This document shows, one piece after another, positions 1 through 10,083 of a stretch of DNA of 48,065 nt. The notes beneath the pieces are model-generated. The model saw only the letters and a list, made by a program, of their open reading frames with translations, ran no database searches and was not told where the DNA came from. The stretch is taken from assembly GCA_030156575.1 (NCBI GenBank), contig JASGMG010000002.1, positions 1 to 48,065 on the forward strand, in the 5' to 3' direction. The translations under genes and the position numbers were made by a program. Source of the DNA: Patescibacteria group bacterium (GTDB lineage: Bacteria; Patescibacteriota; Saccharimonadia; Saccharimonadales; Saccharimonadaceae). Positions within the stretch are counted from its first letter, which is position 1; each line of letters opens with the position of its first letter.

Positions 1-235
1 CAAAAAGTTAAGACAGTGTGTTGATTATATTAGGAGCCTGACATAGCAAACTTGCTGTATATAGACAAAGCTTTTGACGAAGCTATGGCTAAGTGTGTTT
101 TTACGAATATGAATATTTGTAACATTCAAGGTAAATAAATATTTTCATTACTATTTGAATATATTATTGATATATACGCGATTTTTTCGATTATATATTG
201 ATTTATACATCAAAGTACGCTATAATTAAGCTACT

Positions 236-1546
236 ATGATTATAGATTTCACAATTAAAAACTACAGGTCATTCAAAGAAGCATCAAGCCTTTCTCTCAT
301 AGCAGAGGCTCTTAAAGACGAGGGTGTAGCAATTTCTCAAACAGAGTTTGGTGATAATGTTCTGCCTGTCGTAGGTATTTTTGGTCAAAATGCTGGAGGT
401 AAATCAAATATCATCAAAGCGTTGGCATATATGCAAGGTTCGATGCTAAACTCAAACTACATCAATGCTCCTATCAATAAGCATCCCCTACTTCAACCTT
501 TCTTATTAAGCCAAGAGACTCAAAAAAAGCCTATACACTTTGAGATTTCAATGTGGGACGCAGAATTTCTTACTCAATACAATTATGGGTTTGAGGTAGG
601 TAAAGTCGGCGTAGTTTCTGAGTGGTTAGAATTAGTAGATAGGCCATTAAAAAATCGTCGCTCTCGACTTATCTTTGAACGAAAAGCAAACAAATTTGAA
701 TTCGACACAACAGTTAAAGGTGACCTCCAACCTCTGCAAAAAAGAGTATTAAATACAGCACTGGCTGTAAACGTATTCGCCAATTTAGCAGACCCTATCT
801 CCCATAGGTTTTTGGAACTAATAAGTGTACAGAATATTAAAGTTGTTGATGGTACTGATACTAACCAACTTATGGGCTACGCCCTAGATCGCTGCTACAA
901 TGATATTAAGCTGAAGGCTCAGGTAATTAACTTTATCAAAAACGCTGATATTGATATTAACGAAGTTGACGTAGACCGTTCGGCATTTAATGCCAGCGAT
1001 TTACCTGCTGGAATTCCAGACGAGCTTAAAGCTTTAATTACAAACTCAAGACAACCAAAATACAACTACAGAATTACCACAAAACACTCAATGTATGATG
1101 AAGCTGGCAATAAGCTAGATACTAATTACGATTTCAACTTCGGCGAGCAGGAGTCATTAGGTACTCAAAAAATTCTTGCCTTAGCTACTATATTAATAGA
1201 CGCTCTCAATAACGGTGAAGTTGTAGCATTTGATGAACTTGGTTCAAGCTTACACCCATTCTTAACAAAAAAGATTGTAGAGCTATTTCAAAATCCTAAA
1301 TCTAACAAGAAAGGTGCTCAGCTTATATTCACAAGCCACGAAACCTTCCTTCTGAATAAGAACTCTCTCAATAACAAATTTGACCTCAGGCGAGACCAGA
1401 TTTGGTTTGCAGATAAAGGCGCTAACGAAGCATCAACTCTGAGAAGTCTATCGGAATATAAAACAAAAAAAGAGTACGAACTATCAAAACGTTATCTTGA
1501 GGGTAGGTTTGGGGCTGTTCCAGTCTTGAAGTTTAACGAAGGTTGA
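236..1546 (+). CDS. RloA-like AAA ATPase (AbiLi-like, SMC/ABC-type ATPase)
   Basis: N-terminal IDFTIKNYRSFKE, Walker A GQNAGGKSN, Walker B-like VVAFDELGSSLHP; followed 6 nt later by a RloB-like gene. Confidence 0.85.
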   Translation: MIIDFTIKNYRSFKEASSLSLIAEALKDEGVAISQTEFGDNVLPVVGIFGQNAGGKSNIIKALAYMQGSMLNSNYINAPINKHPLLQPFLLSQETQKKPIHFEISMWDAEFLTQYNYGFEVGKVGVVSEWLELVDRPLKNRRSRLIFERKANKFEFDTTVKGDLQPLQKRVLNTALAVNVFANLADPISHRFLELISVQNIKVVDGTDTNQLMGYALDRCYNDIKLKAQVINFIKNADIDINEVDVDRSAFNASDLPAGIPDELKALITNSRQPKYNYRITTKHSMYDEAGNKLDTNYDFNFGEQESLGTQKILALATILIDALNNGEVVAFDELGSSLHPFLTKKIVELFQNPKSNKKGAQLIFTSHETFLLNKNSLNNKFDLRRDQIWFADKGANEASTLRSLSEYKTKKEYELSKRYLEGRFGAVPVLKFNEG

Positions 1547-1552
1547 TATTAT

Positions 1553-2197
1553 ATGGGGGGACATTACAAAAGAAAAAGTCAGTTCTCACTAAGCGGCAAA
1601 AGGCCAGCTGGTATATTAGACGAGCGTAAGTTCTTTCTTATTGTAACCGAAGGTAAAACCGAAGCTCAGTATTTCAACCATTTTCGTAGTACAACAGGCC
1701 CTAGGATTCTCTCTGTAGATAAAAGCGATTCAAAAATTCGTTTAGTCGAAAAAGCAATCGAATTACGCAATAAGCTTATTGCAGAAGGTAGTTACGACGA
1801 ACACAACGATGAGACTTGGGCAGTGTTTGATAGAGATGTAGACGCAAAGAAACCAAATGATAAATCCACATTCAACGAGTCTCTCGCTCTCGCAAAAAGA
1901 AATAATATAGAGGTTGCCTATTCAAACGACTCATTCGAACTATGGTTCTTGCTACACTTTCAAGTCGTGTCAACCACAATGCACCGAAAAAATATCAATT
2001 TGAAATTGAAAGAGCACTTAGGTAGATATAAACACGGTGATGACATATTTAGTCTAATCAACAAAAACTACTCAGAAGCTGTAAAAAGAGCAGTGCAAAT
2101 ACTAAAGTCAAATTGTAAAACTTCACCAGTTGACGCTAATCCATCAACGACAGTTCACTTGTTAACAGAACAATTACGCAAAAATATGGACTGTTAA
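1553..2197 (+). CDS. RloB-like protein (AbiLii-like, TOPRIM-type putative nuclease)
   Basis: FLIVTEGKTEAQYF (TOPRIM Glu motif), WAVFDRDVD (DxD), SNDSFELWFLLHF typical of the RloB family; adjacent to RloA-like ATPase. Confidence 0.85.
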   Translation: MGGHYKRKSQFSLSGKRPAGILDERKFFLIVTEGKTEAQYFNHFRSTTGPRILSVDKSDSKIRLVEKAIELRNKLIAEGSYDEHNDETWAVFDRDVDAKKPNDKSTFNESLALAKRNNIEVAYSNDSFELWFLLHFQVVSTTMHRKNINLKLKEHLGRYKHGDDIFSLINKNYSEAVKRAVQILKSNCKTSPVDANPSTTVHLLTEQLRKNMDC

Positions 2198-2574
2198 GTT
2201 AAAGTCAAAATCCCCTACCACCAGTAGATATTGGCATTTGATTTTTGCTTGCCCACAACAATTTAGGTAAGTAGTGCGTTTATAATCTTTTCTAGATAAC
2301 CACCTTATTGGTAAGGTGGGTTATGATTTCTCTAGCGACATCCTTATATACTTTTCACCGTTTGGAGTAGTGATCAGTAACAATATATATCGGAGGCTCG
2401 TTGAGTGGTACTTAAGCCGGCCAAAAATAAAATTTACCTTTAGAACATTCATTTCTGATCATTCCGTTTCCAAGAGTTGTGAACGGCTACGCCGTTCACT
2501 GCATATGAGTATTATTTGCTTACCAGATTATGAGGGATTTTAAGACTCAGACAGCATAAGTTATAATTTATTTA

Positions 2575-5481
2575 TTACGACTTTTTAAGCGATACAATCA
2601 GTTCAGCACCATTAATATTTACATTGGACACAAAATCAAACGTTTCAACGTTAGACAAACTAACAGCTAGAGTTTCACTTTTTATAATCTTATTGTAATG
2701 TGAAATTGATTCCGTTAAGTCTTTGCCTTTCGCAATAAGCGTTAAATTAATACGATCATCAATATTAAGACCAGCCTGTTTACGCGCACTTTGGATATGG
2801 CGAATCACTTCCCTTGAAATACCTTCGCTCTTTAATTCTGGCGTAATAACAGTGTCTAATTTAAGCAAAATTGCATTTTTGTTGTCGACTGTCTCAAAAT
2901 ATCGCAACGATACTTCTTTAACATTTATTTCATCCTTAATAATGTCCATATATCCATCATTGAAATCTGCCGTATACCCATGCAATTCAATTTCTAATTT
3001 TGCTAGTGGCTGACGTATTTTCATGCCCTCTTTTGATCTTTTTGATAAACTTTCGTTTACAACCGTTCGCACAATCTCCATACGTTCTACTTCTAATTCG
3101 TTTACCCTGCCGGCAATCGGCCAATCCAATAAATGTACACTTTCACCCCCAGTTAGTTTTTGGTACAACTCATCAGCCAAAAAAGGAGTAAACGGTGCCA
3201 AGATTTGCGAAAGCTTAACTAGTACATAATGAAGTGTATGATATGCATTATTCTTATCAGCGTCATCTTCAGATTTCCAAAAACGACGACGACTACGACG
3301 AACATACCAATTGCTAGCATCTTCAACAAATGGCAAAATAGGCTTTACAGCATTTGGAATATCATAAACATCCATATTCTTTTCAACCTGACCTATTAAT
3401 TGATGTAACCGACTTATTATCCATTGATCTAGTGAATTATTTAACAAATCACTTGGGTCAGACAAATCACCATTAAATTCCCATTTATCAACTTCTGCGT
3501 ACATAGTGAAGAAATCGTACATATTCCAAATCATTGATAGCTTACGAGCAATATCACTTACCTCTTTGTCATGAAGTGTAAAATCTTCACCATTTAAAAG
3601 CGGGCTAGATAGTAACATAAACCGTAAACTATCGGCACTAAACTTATCCATTAGTTCATTAGGGTCAGTAAAATTACCCCGACTTTTACTCATCTTAAAG
3701 CCGTCGTTACCAGCAATATTACCAGTTACGATTACATTTTTAAAAGCATTATGGCCAAACAAACCAATATTTATAGCATGAACATAATAAAACCAAGCTC
3801 GAACTTGCCCAACATATTCAACAATAAAATCACCAGGGAAATTCTTTTCAAATTTCTCTACATTTTCAAATGGATAATGAAATTGTGCAAACGGCATACT
3901 GCCTGATTCAAACCAACAATCCAAGACCTTGTCAACTCGTTGATACTTAACACCATCAATTTCAAAGGTAATATCATCTACCCACGGACGATGATAATCT
4001 TCTAGTTCAACGCCACTTAATTTTTTAAGCTCCGCATAGCTCCCAACAACCTTGACAAGCTCATTACCATCCTCATCAGTTCCCTTCCAAACTGGCATAG
4101 CTGTTGCCCAGAAACGATCACGACTTAAGTTCCAATCAGGTGCTGTTTGGATTGTCTTTTCAAAACGTCCATGCTTAATATGCTCAGGGAACCAATTAAT
4201 ATTATTCGAATTTTTCTCAAGCATTTCGGTTCGTTGACTGTCGATATCCATAAACCAGCTTGGGTGTGCTCTATATATTAAACGATTACCGGTGCGTGGA
4301 TTATGTGGATACTCATGACGTATGTAATCAATCTTCCAAACAATACCACGTTCGTTTAATGTTTTAGCAATAGTTTTATTAACATCCCATATATTCTCAC
4401 CGATCCATTCAGTTTCAGTATATTTTCCATATTCATCCAATACATGGACAATCGGAATGTCATTCTCTTTAGCAAGTGTAAAATCTTCTTCACCATAGGC
4501 AGGTGCAATATGCACAATACCGGTACCAGATTCAGTCGTTACATAATCAGCTAACCAAATTTTATGCGCATTTTTGCCCCTATCATCAAATAAAGGTTCG
4601 TATGACTTATTGATCAAATCAGTTGCTTTAATATCTCGAACAATCTTATAGTCCAAAACGTTATGTTTAATATCTGTCAAAACCTTATCGAGATTATCTT
4701 TGGCCATAATCATATGCTCACCATCAATCTCGATTTCAACATATTTTATGTCTTTATTAATAGCTAGCGCAGTATTACCTGGCAATGTCCAGGGGGTCGT
4801 TGTCCAAGCTAGCAACGAGACATCTTCATCTTTTAATTTAAATTTCGTATAAACGCTAGGGTCGGTCACTATTTGATAAGCACCAGCGTCCATAGTAACC
4901 TCAGCCTTAGAAAGTGGAGTTGCCCAGACTGTGTCATACATCAAAACTCGCTCACCTTCGTAAATTTTGCCCTTTTCATACAATTCTTTAAAAGCCCACC
5001 AAACAGATTCCATAAAATCTTTATCCATAGTCTTATAGCCACCTTCAAACTCAACCCAACGTCCAATACGATCAATTGTAGTTTCCCAAGTGCTACTAGT
5101 CTGAACCATGCTTTCACGAGCCGTTACGATATAATCCTCTAAACTAATCTTTGTGCCAATATCATGCCTATCAGTAATGCCTAATTTTTTTTCAACAAAA
5201 TTCTCAGCAGGAAGGCCATGACAATCCCAGCCCCAAACTCGCTCTACTCGTTTACCTTTCATAGTTTGGTAACGTGGCACAGCGTCTTTTACAATACTAG
5301 GCAATAATGAACCATAATGAGGCGAACCTGTAATAAATGGAGGGCCATCATAGAATACATAGGCATTATCGGTTGAACGCATCTTAACAGATTTTTCGAA
5401 TGTCTTATTTTTTTTCCAATATTGTACTAGATCTTTTTCATATTCTAGCGCACGTCTCCGTGTGTTCGCCTTAAATCTCAT
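2575..5481 (-). CDS. ileS: Isoleucyl-tRNA synthetase, type-2/eukaryal-like
   Basis: FYDGPPFITGSPHYGS, GWDCHGLPAENFVEKKLGI, KMSKSRGNF, WTTTPWTLPGN editing-domain motif. Confidence 0.96.
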   Translation of the reverse strand: MRFKANTRRRALEYEKDLVQYWKKNKTFEKSVKMRSTDNAYVFYDGPPFITGSPHYGSLLPSIVKDAVPRYQTMKGKRVERVWGWDCHGLPAENFVEKKLGITDRHDIGTKISLEDYIVTARESMVQTSSTWETTIDRIGRWVEFEGGYKTMDKDFMESVWWAFKELYEKGKIYEGERVLMYDTVWATPLSKAEVTMDAGAYQIVTDPSVYTKFKLKDEDVSLLAWTTTPWTLPGNTALAINKDIKYVEIEIDGEHMIMAKDNLDKVLTDIKHNVLDYKIVRDIKATDLINKSYEPLFDDRGKNAHKIWLADYVTTESGTGIVHIAPAYGEEDFTLAKENDIPIVHVLDEYGKYTETEWIGENIWDVNKTIAKTLNERGIVWKIDYIRHEYPHNPRTGNRLIYRAHPSWFMDIDSQRTEMLEKNSNNINWFPEHIKHGRFEKTIQTAPDWNLSRDRFWATAMPVWKGTDEDGNELVKVVGSYAELKKLSGVELEDYHRPWVDDITFEIDGVKYQRVDKVLDCWFESGSMPFAQFHYPFENVEKFEKNFPGDFIVEYVGQVRAWFYYVHAINIGLFGHNAFKNVIVTGNIAGNDGFKMSKSRGNFTDPNELMDKFSADSLRFMLLSSPLLNGEDFTLHDKEVSDIARKLSMIWNMYDFFTMYAEVDKWEFNGDLSDPSDLLNNSLDQWIISRLHQLIGQVEKNMDVYDIPNAVKPILPFVEDASNWYVRRSRRRFWKSEDDADKNNAYHTLHYVLVKLSQILAPFTPFLADELYQKLTGGESVHLLDWPIAGRVNELEVERMEIVRTVVNESLSKRSKEGMKIRQPLAKLEIELHGYTADFNDGYMDIIKDEINVKEVSLRYFETVDNKNAILLKLDTVITPELKSEGISREVIRHIQSARKQAGLNIDDRINLTLIAKGKDLTESISHYNKIIKSETLAVSLSNVETFDFVSNVNINGAELIVSLKKS

Positions 5482-6011
5482 AAATTTATCTCCATCTTTT
5501 CATATCCATATTTAACTAATAATGGCATAATATCATCAATCGATTTTCCAGCCAAAAATCCACCAGCAATAGCTTCATCTTGGGTTACATCTGCTAACAC
5601 AAAATCTGGAGTAATAAAGGTATCTTTATCCGCTTCATTATTAAATTCAAAATCAATGACGACTAACCCTAGAAGCTTGTCTTGATACACGTCAATTTCA
5701 GCTGGGAACCCGTCTAGATCCATAAAATATCGTCTTTTTGTAAAATCTTTATTAGAACATTTTGCCAACGCCATAAATTCATCTTTTTCCAACTCGATAG
5801 TATACTCATATTGCTTTGAAGAGTCGTTGCCTACAACTGGATACTTTTTTGTGATTACATAAGAATCATCTTTTTGACGTAATCTGAGATGAGCATGCGC
5901 TACAGATTCAGGAATATATACATCATGAATCAAAACTGACCTTGCTTCTTTTATTCCAATTGGTAAGGATTTTGCAAGATAGGTTTTTTCTAATTCTATT
6001 TCTGTAGACAT
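5478..6011 (-). CDS. CYTH-domain (triphosphate tunnel metalloenzyme-like) protein
   Basis: N-terminal ExExK (TEIELEKTYL), LRLRQKDDSYVITKK, EIDVYQDKLLGLVVIDFEF. Confidence 0.75.
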   Translation of the reverse strand: MSTEIELEKTYLAKSLPIGIKEARSVLIHDVYIPESVAHAHLRLRQKDDSYVITKKYPVVGNDSSKQYEYTIELEKDEFMALAKCSNKDFTKRRYFMDLDGFPAEIDVYQDKLLGLVVIDFEFNNEADKDTFITPDFVLADVTQDEAIAGGFLAGKSIDDIMPLLVKYGYEKMEINL

Positions 6012-6055
6012 AATATTGTACTATTGTATCAGTTAAAGACGTTAGCGTAAATAAA

Positions 6056-6313
6056 TTATACGTAATAGCTTACTTCGCTAATTGTAGGCAATGGTAACCC
6101 ACGCCAAATATTTTGCATAACTCCACTATCGCTAATTGCAATAATAGTAGGATATTCAACAATCCCATACGTCTCACAAAAAGATACACCATCAGGAGCA
6201 TCAGGGTCTATGATTTCTAGAGTATGACCTGTTTGACGCTCAAAATCACGTAAAAAATCCGAAACAGATCTTGCATAATCAGTTTGGTCTTTATAAACAA
6301 CAATAATTCGCAT
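6056..6313 (-). CDS. Thioredoxin-fold protein lacking a CxxC active site
   Basis: 85 aa; DPDAPDGVSFCETYGIVEYPTIIAI resembles a thioredoxin fold with the cis-Pro region. Confidence 0.5.
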   Translation of the reverse strand: MRIIVVYKDQTDYARSVSDFLRDFERQTGHTLEIIDPDAPDGVSFCETYGIVEYPTIIAISDSGVMQNIWRGLPLPTISEVSYYV

Positions 6314-6316
6314 ATT

Positions 6317-6766
6317 CTAACCTTTTAATTCTTTTCTTTGCTCAAGAATTTTCACGAAATCATCAAGTGTCTTAAATTTATGATAAACACTAGCAAAACG
6401 AACATAAGCAACTTCATTACGCATAGCTAGCTCATCTAAAACCCTATCACCAATCTGTTTTGAAGTAATTTCGTTTTCACCGAAAGCATATAACGCATTT
6501 TCTATTTCGGAAATCATTTCTTCAACTTCAACTTCTGAAACAAAGAACTTTCCCACTGATCGTTTAATCGCAATAGCTAATTTATCACGATCAAACAACT
6601 CTCGAGCGCCACTCCTCTTTATAACAGCTAAATTCGGTCTTTCCACTCGTTCATACGTAGTAAACCTTTTACCATCAGGAGACTCACGACGACGACGAAT
6701 AGTAATACCGTCACTAACCTCCCTAGATTCAATAACTCGACTATCGCCAATGTTATATTTAGTCAC
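6317..6766 (-). CDS. nrdR: NrdR-like protein: ATP-cone domain with degenerate, Cys-less zinc ribbon
   Basis: SRVIESREVSDGITIRRRRESPDGKRFTTYE aligns with the NrdR N-terminus; ATP-cone VIKRSGARELFDRDKLAIAIKRSVG; AYVRFASVYHKF typical of NrdR. Confidence 0.85.
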   Translation of the reverse strand: MTKYNIGDSRVIESREVSDGITIRRRRESPDGKRFTTYERVERPNLAVIKRSGARELFDRDKLAIAIKRSVGKFFVSEVEVEEMISEIENALYAFGENEITSKQIGDRVLDELAMRNEVAYVRFASVYHKFKTLDDFVKILEQRKELKG

Positions 6767-6775
6767 TATCGCCTA

Positions 6776-7996
6776 CTAATCTTTATTATCCGATTTTTTA
6801 TTTTTCTTACGACGACGCAAAAAAGCAGGCATATCGGACTCATCATCCTCTTTATTTGGTTGATCCCATATACTCTGAGTTGATTCTTCCTCAAATATAG
6901 CAGTAGCTTCATTATTATCAAGATTTAAATCAATATCTCCAACCGTATCTTCAGCTATTTTAGATATAGTTTGCTCATTCGAAGAGGCACTATTATCAGA
7001 TGAAGCTTGTTCATGAAAATATGCAGAGTCAAAACCCGTAGCAATAACGGTAATAATTAATTCATCTTCCAAATCAGCTTTTAGTGTTGCACCAAAAATT
7101 ATATTCGCGTCAGGTGAAACTGCGCTAGTAATGATTTCAGCAGCCTCTTGAATTTCGCTATTGCTCATATCATAACCACCAGTAACATTGAAAAGTACGC
7201 CTTTAGCCCCATCAATTGAAACTTCAATAAGAGGTGATTCAATAGCTTGTTGTGCAGCTTGTGCAGCACGATTATCACCACTTGCGCGACCAATACCCAT
7301 AAGCGCTGACCCAGCATTGCTCATAATAGCTCTCACATCCGCAAAATCAAGATTAATTAAACCGTGTTCGGTAATAAGCTCTGATATACCTTGAACACCC
7401 TGTCGAAGTACGTCGTCAGCAATCTTAAATGTTTCAAGAAGTGGAGTCCTACGATCAATTGTTTGGAGTAATCTATCATTTGGAATAGTTATAAGAGTAT
7501 CAACTTGACGACCAAGTTGAGCAATAGCCCACTCAGCATTCTTACGACGTTTTTCTCCCTCAAAGCTAAACGGTTTAGTTGCAACACCAACGACTAAGAT
7601 TCCTAACTCACGTGCGACTTCGGCAACAACATGGCCAGCACCACTACCAGTACCACCACCAGCGCCAATAGTTACGAAAACCATATCAGCGCCTACTAAA
7701 GCTTCACGGATTTCATCACGTGACTCATTAGCAGCTGCTTCCCCTACGGAAGGATCAGCGCCAGCCCCTAAACCACCAGTTGTTACACTACCAAGATGGA
7801 GCTTAATGTCAGCTTTACTATTGTGTAGAGCTTGAGCATCAGTATTCATAGCAATAAACTGTACGCCAGTCAATCCAGCATCTTTCATGCGATTAACTGC
7901 CGCATTACCGGCTCCACCAACTCCTACTACTTTTATACTAGCAAAAATTTGTATATCACTTGGTTTTACTTCAGGCATTATATCTGTTCTCTCCAA
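6776..7996 (-). CDS. ftsZ: Cell division protein FtsZ
   Basis: GVGGAGNAAVNRM, GAGGGTGSGAG tubulin signature, NTDAQAL. Confidence 0.98.
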   Translation of the reverse strand: MERTDIMPEVKPSDIQIFASIKVVGVGGAGNAAVNRMKDAGLTGVQFIAMNTDAQALHNSKADIKLHLGSVTTGGLGAGADPSVGEAAANESRDEIREALVGADMVFVTIGAGGGTGSGAGHVVAEVARELGILVVGVATKPFSFEGEKRRKNAEWAIAQLGRQVDTLITIPNDRLLQTIDRRTPLLETFKIADDVLRQGVQGISELITEHGLINLDFADVRAIMSNAGSALMGIGRASGDNRAAQAAQQAIESPLIEVSIDGAKGVLFNVTGGYDMSNSEIQEAAEIITSAVSPDANIIFGATLKADLEDELIITVIATGFDSAYFHEQASSDNSASSNEQTISKIAEDTVGDIDLNLDNNEATAIFEEESTQSIWDQPNKEDDESDMPAFLRRRKKNKKSDNKD

Positions 7997-8040
7997 TATT
8001 CATATTCTATATTATAGTATAACACTTGATCGCAAAAACA

Positions 8041-9276
8041 CTACGCTTTAAAACGACCCATAAATTTAGACAATAAACCTTTACCATTAGATAACATATT
8101 ATTACCTCTAGATAAACTATTATTCTTAGTTATACTGTCAGACTCAGCATCAATTAGCATTAGTCCTAAGACCGTAGCAAATTGTGGTTTTTCTATATCA
8201 TCTGCTACCCCGCCATAACCAGAGGCTGAACCAATACGTACAGCAAGCCCAAGAGCTTCCTTGGCGTAATCGATAATACCCTTCAATTGTGCTGTTCCCC
8301 CAGTTAATACAATACCGCTAGGCAACTTGCCAGCACGACCAGCACGCTTTAATTCTTTATTAATAGCCTCGAATATTTCATCCAGACGTGCTTCAACAAT
8401 CTCATCAATTTCATTCGTTTTAAAATTATATACACTACTATTATATTTTAAACTAATATCAGATGTGTCATTTCTTGATATAGCAGAGGCATGCTCTATT
8501 TTTAATTTTTCAGCTATTTCGGGATCTGTTTTTAAGCCAATAGCTATATCGTTAGTAATATTAATTCCACCGAGTGGAATAACTGCCGTAAACTGCAAAT
8601 CACCTTCTTCGTATATAGACACATTAGTAGTAGCACCACCTATATCAACCAAAGCTACACCGTTTTCAAGTTGTTGCTCAGTCAACACCGCCCTTGCAGC
8701 TGCAACTCCTGCAACTATTATCGAATGTGGCAAAACCTTTGCGGATTCAGCTGCTTTTTGTAAATTTGCAAGATGCGGAGCTAAAACGGAGACTACATGA
8801 GCATCAATTTCTAATCTAGTACCAGTCATACCTATTGGATTTTTAATATTATCCTGACCATCCAGTTTATAAGCATGAGGTACAACTTCTAACACTTCTC
8901 GATTAGCCGGTATCTTACCTAAAGTAGCAACTTCTTCGATACGAAGAACATCTTCTTTATTAATTTCATGATCGACATTACCAACCGCAATCATGCCATC
9001 AGTATGGGTACTTAAAATGTGCGCTCCATTAATACTAATCGTAGCGGCATCAACTTGATACCCACTCATTCTTTCAGCTTCACCAAGAGCATCGTCAATA
9101 GCTTGAGCTGGACCAGCCAAATTAACAACAGTGCCCTTACGCATTCCACTATTTTGAGCCTTACCTATACCTACAATTGTTGGCACACCAGTAGCTCCGT
9201 CAATATGACCAATTACACAACGAACTGTAGTTGTGCCAATATCGATTCCAACAGCATGTTTAGAGATTTCCTGCAT
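8041..9276 (-). CDS. ftsA: Cell division protein FtsA
   Basis: GIDIGTTTVRCVIG, VDIGGATTNVSIY, GIVLTGGTAQLKGI; upstream of ftsZ on the same strand. Confidence 0.97.
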   Translation of the reverse strand: MQEISKHAVGIDIGTTTVRCVIGHIDGATGVPTIVGIGKAQNSGMRKGTVVNLAGPAQAIDDALGEAERMSGYQVDAATISINGAHILSTHTDGMIAVGNVDHEINKEDVLRIEEVATLGKIPANREVLEVVPHAYKLDGQDNIKNPIGMTGTRLEIDAHVVSVLAPHLANLQKAAESAKVLPHSIIVAGVAAARAVLTEQQLENGVALVDIGGATTNVSIYEEGDLQFTAVIPLGGINITNDIAIGLKTDPEIAEKLKIEHASAISRNDTSDISLKYNSSVYNFKTNEIDEIVEARLDEIFEAINKELKRAGRAGKLPSGIVLTGGTAQLKGIIDYAKEALGLAVRIGSASGYGGVADDIEKPQFATVLGLMLIDAESDSITKNNSLSRGNNMLSNGKGLLSKFMGRFKA

Positions 9277-9327
9277 ATAATAAAGTATATCGCTTATGTA
9301 GCCTTTTGCCTAGCTTTAAAGCTCAAA

Positions 9328-10083
9328 TTAAAGTTTTGTTAGAATTTCAACGCCTTCGTCAGTAATCAATACAGTATGTTCGAAATGTGCGGCTAAACTA
9401 CCATCACGAGTGCTTATAGTCCAACCATCATTTTCTGTCTTTATGGCTTCGCCTCCAAGAGTTGCCATCGGCTCAATTGCGATTGTGTCACCAGGTACCA
9501 ATAAAACACCTGTGCCCCTTTTACCATAATTTGGAACCTCCGGGGCCTGTTGCATTTCATGCCCGACACCATGACCAACTAATTCTCTAATAATGCCCAG
9601 CTTTCCGTCATTTAAGACCTTTTCAATAGCATAACCAATATCACCAGTACGAGCGGTTCCTTTAATTGCATCTATTCCAGCATAAAGGCTACGTTCTGTA
9701 TAGTTCAATAAATGTTTCTTTGCACCTTTTAATTCTTCACCCACTACCATAGAAAAAGCGCTATCTGTCTTCATATTCTTATAAGTTATAACTAAATCAA
9801 AACTAACAATATCGCCCTTTTCAAATTTATATGAAGTAGGGATACCATGAACAATCTCACTGTTAGTAGAAATACAAATAGCATTAGGAAAATTAACTTC
9901 AGGGGTTTTATATGTTACTGTCGCACCTAATGCTTTAATTTCATTCTCAACCCAAGCGTCAATTTCAATTTCACTCATTCCAACTTTAACCTGTTTTTTT
10001 ATGCCATCAAGAATAGTAGCTAGTATTTTGCCACCTTCCCTCATTGCATTAATTTCATCAACAGTCTTTACGCGAGCTTGCAT
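9328..10083 (-). CDS. map: Type I methionine aminopeptidase
   Basis: GHGVGHEMQQAPEVPNYG, GDTIAIEPMATLG, EHTVLITDEGVEILT. Confidence 0.96.
   Translation of the reverse strand: MQARVKTVDEINAMREGGKILATILDGIKKQVKVGMSEIEIDAWVENEIKALGATVTYKTPEVNFPNAICISTNSEIVHGIPTSYKFEKGDIVSFDLVITYKNMKTDSAFSMVVGEELKGAKKHLLNYTERSLYAGIDAIKGTARTGDIGYAIEKVLNDGKLGIIRELVGHGVGHEMQQAPEVPNYGKRGTGVLLVPGDTIAIEPMATLGGEAIKTENDGWTISTRDGSLAAHFEHTVLITDEGVEILTKL

Noticed and set aside
1-46. Frame KKLRQCVDYIRSLT* at the left edge
   Set aside because: Could be the end of an upstream CDS, but 14 codons are too few to support a call.
2316-2543. 75-aa ORF after RloB
   Set aside because: Begins at GTG within one palindrome and reads through the second; no recognisable domain, so not called as CDS.
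6056-6313. Thioredoxin-like protein as a novel redox partner of NrdR
   Set aside because: It lacks CxxC, and the adjacency alone does not support a functional link.
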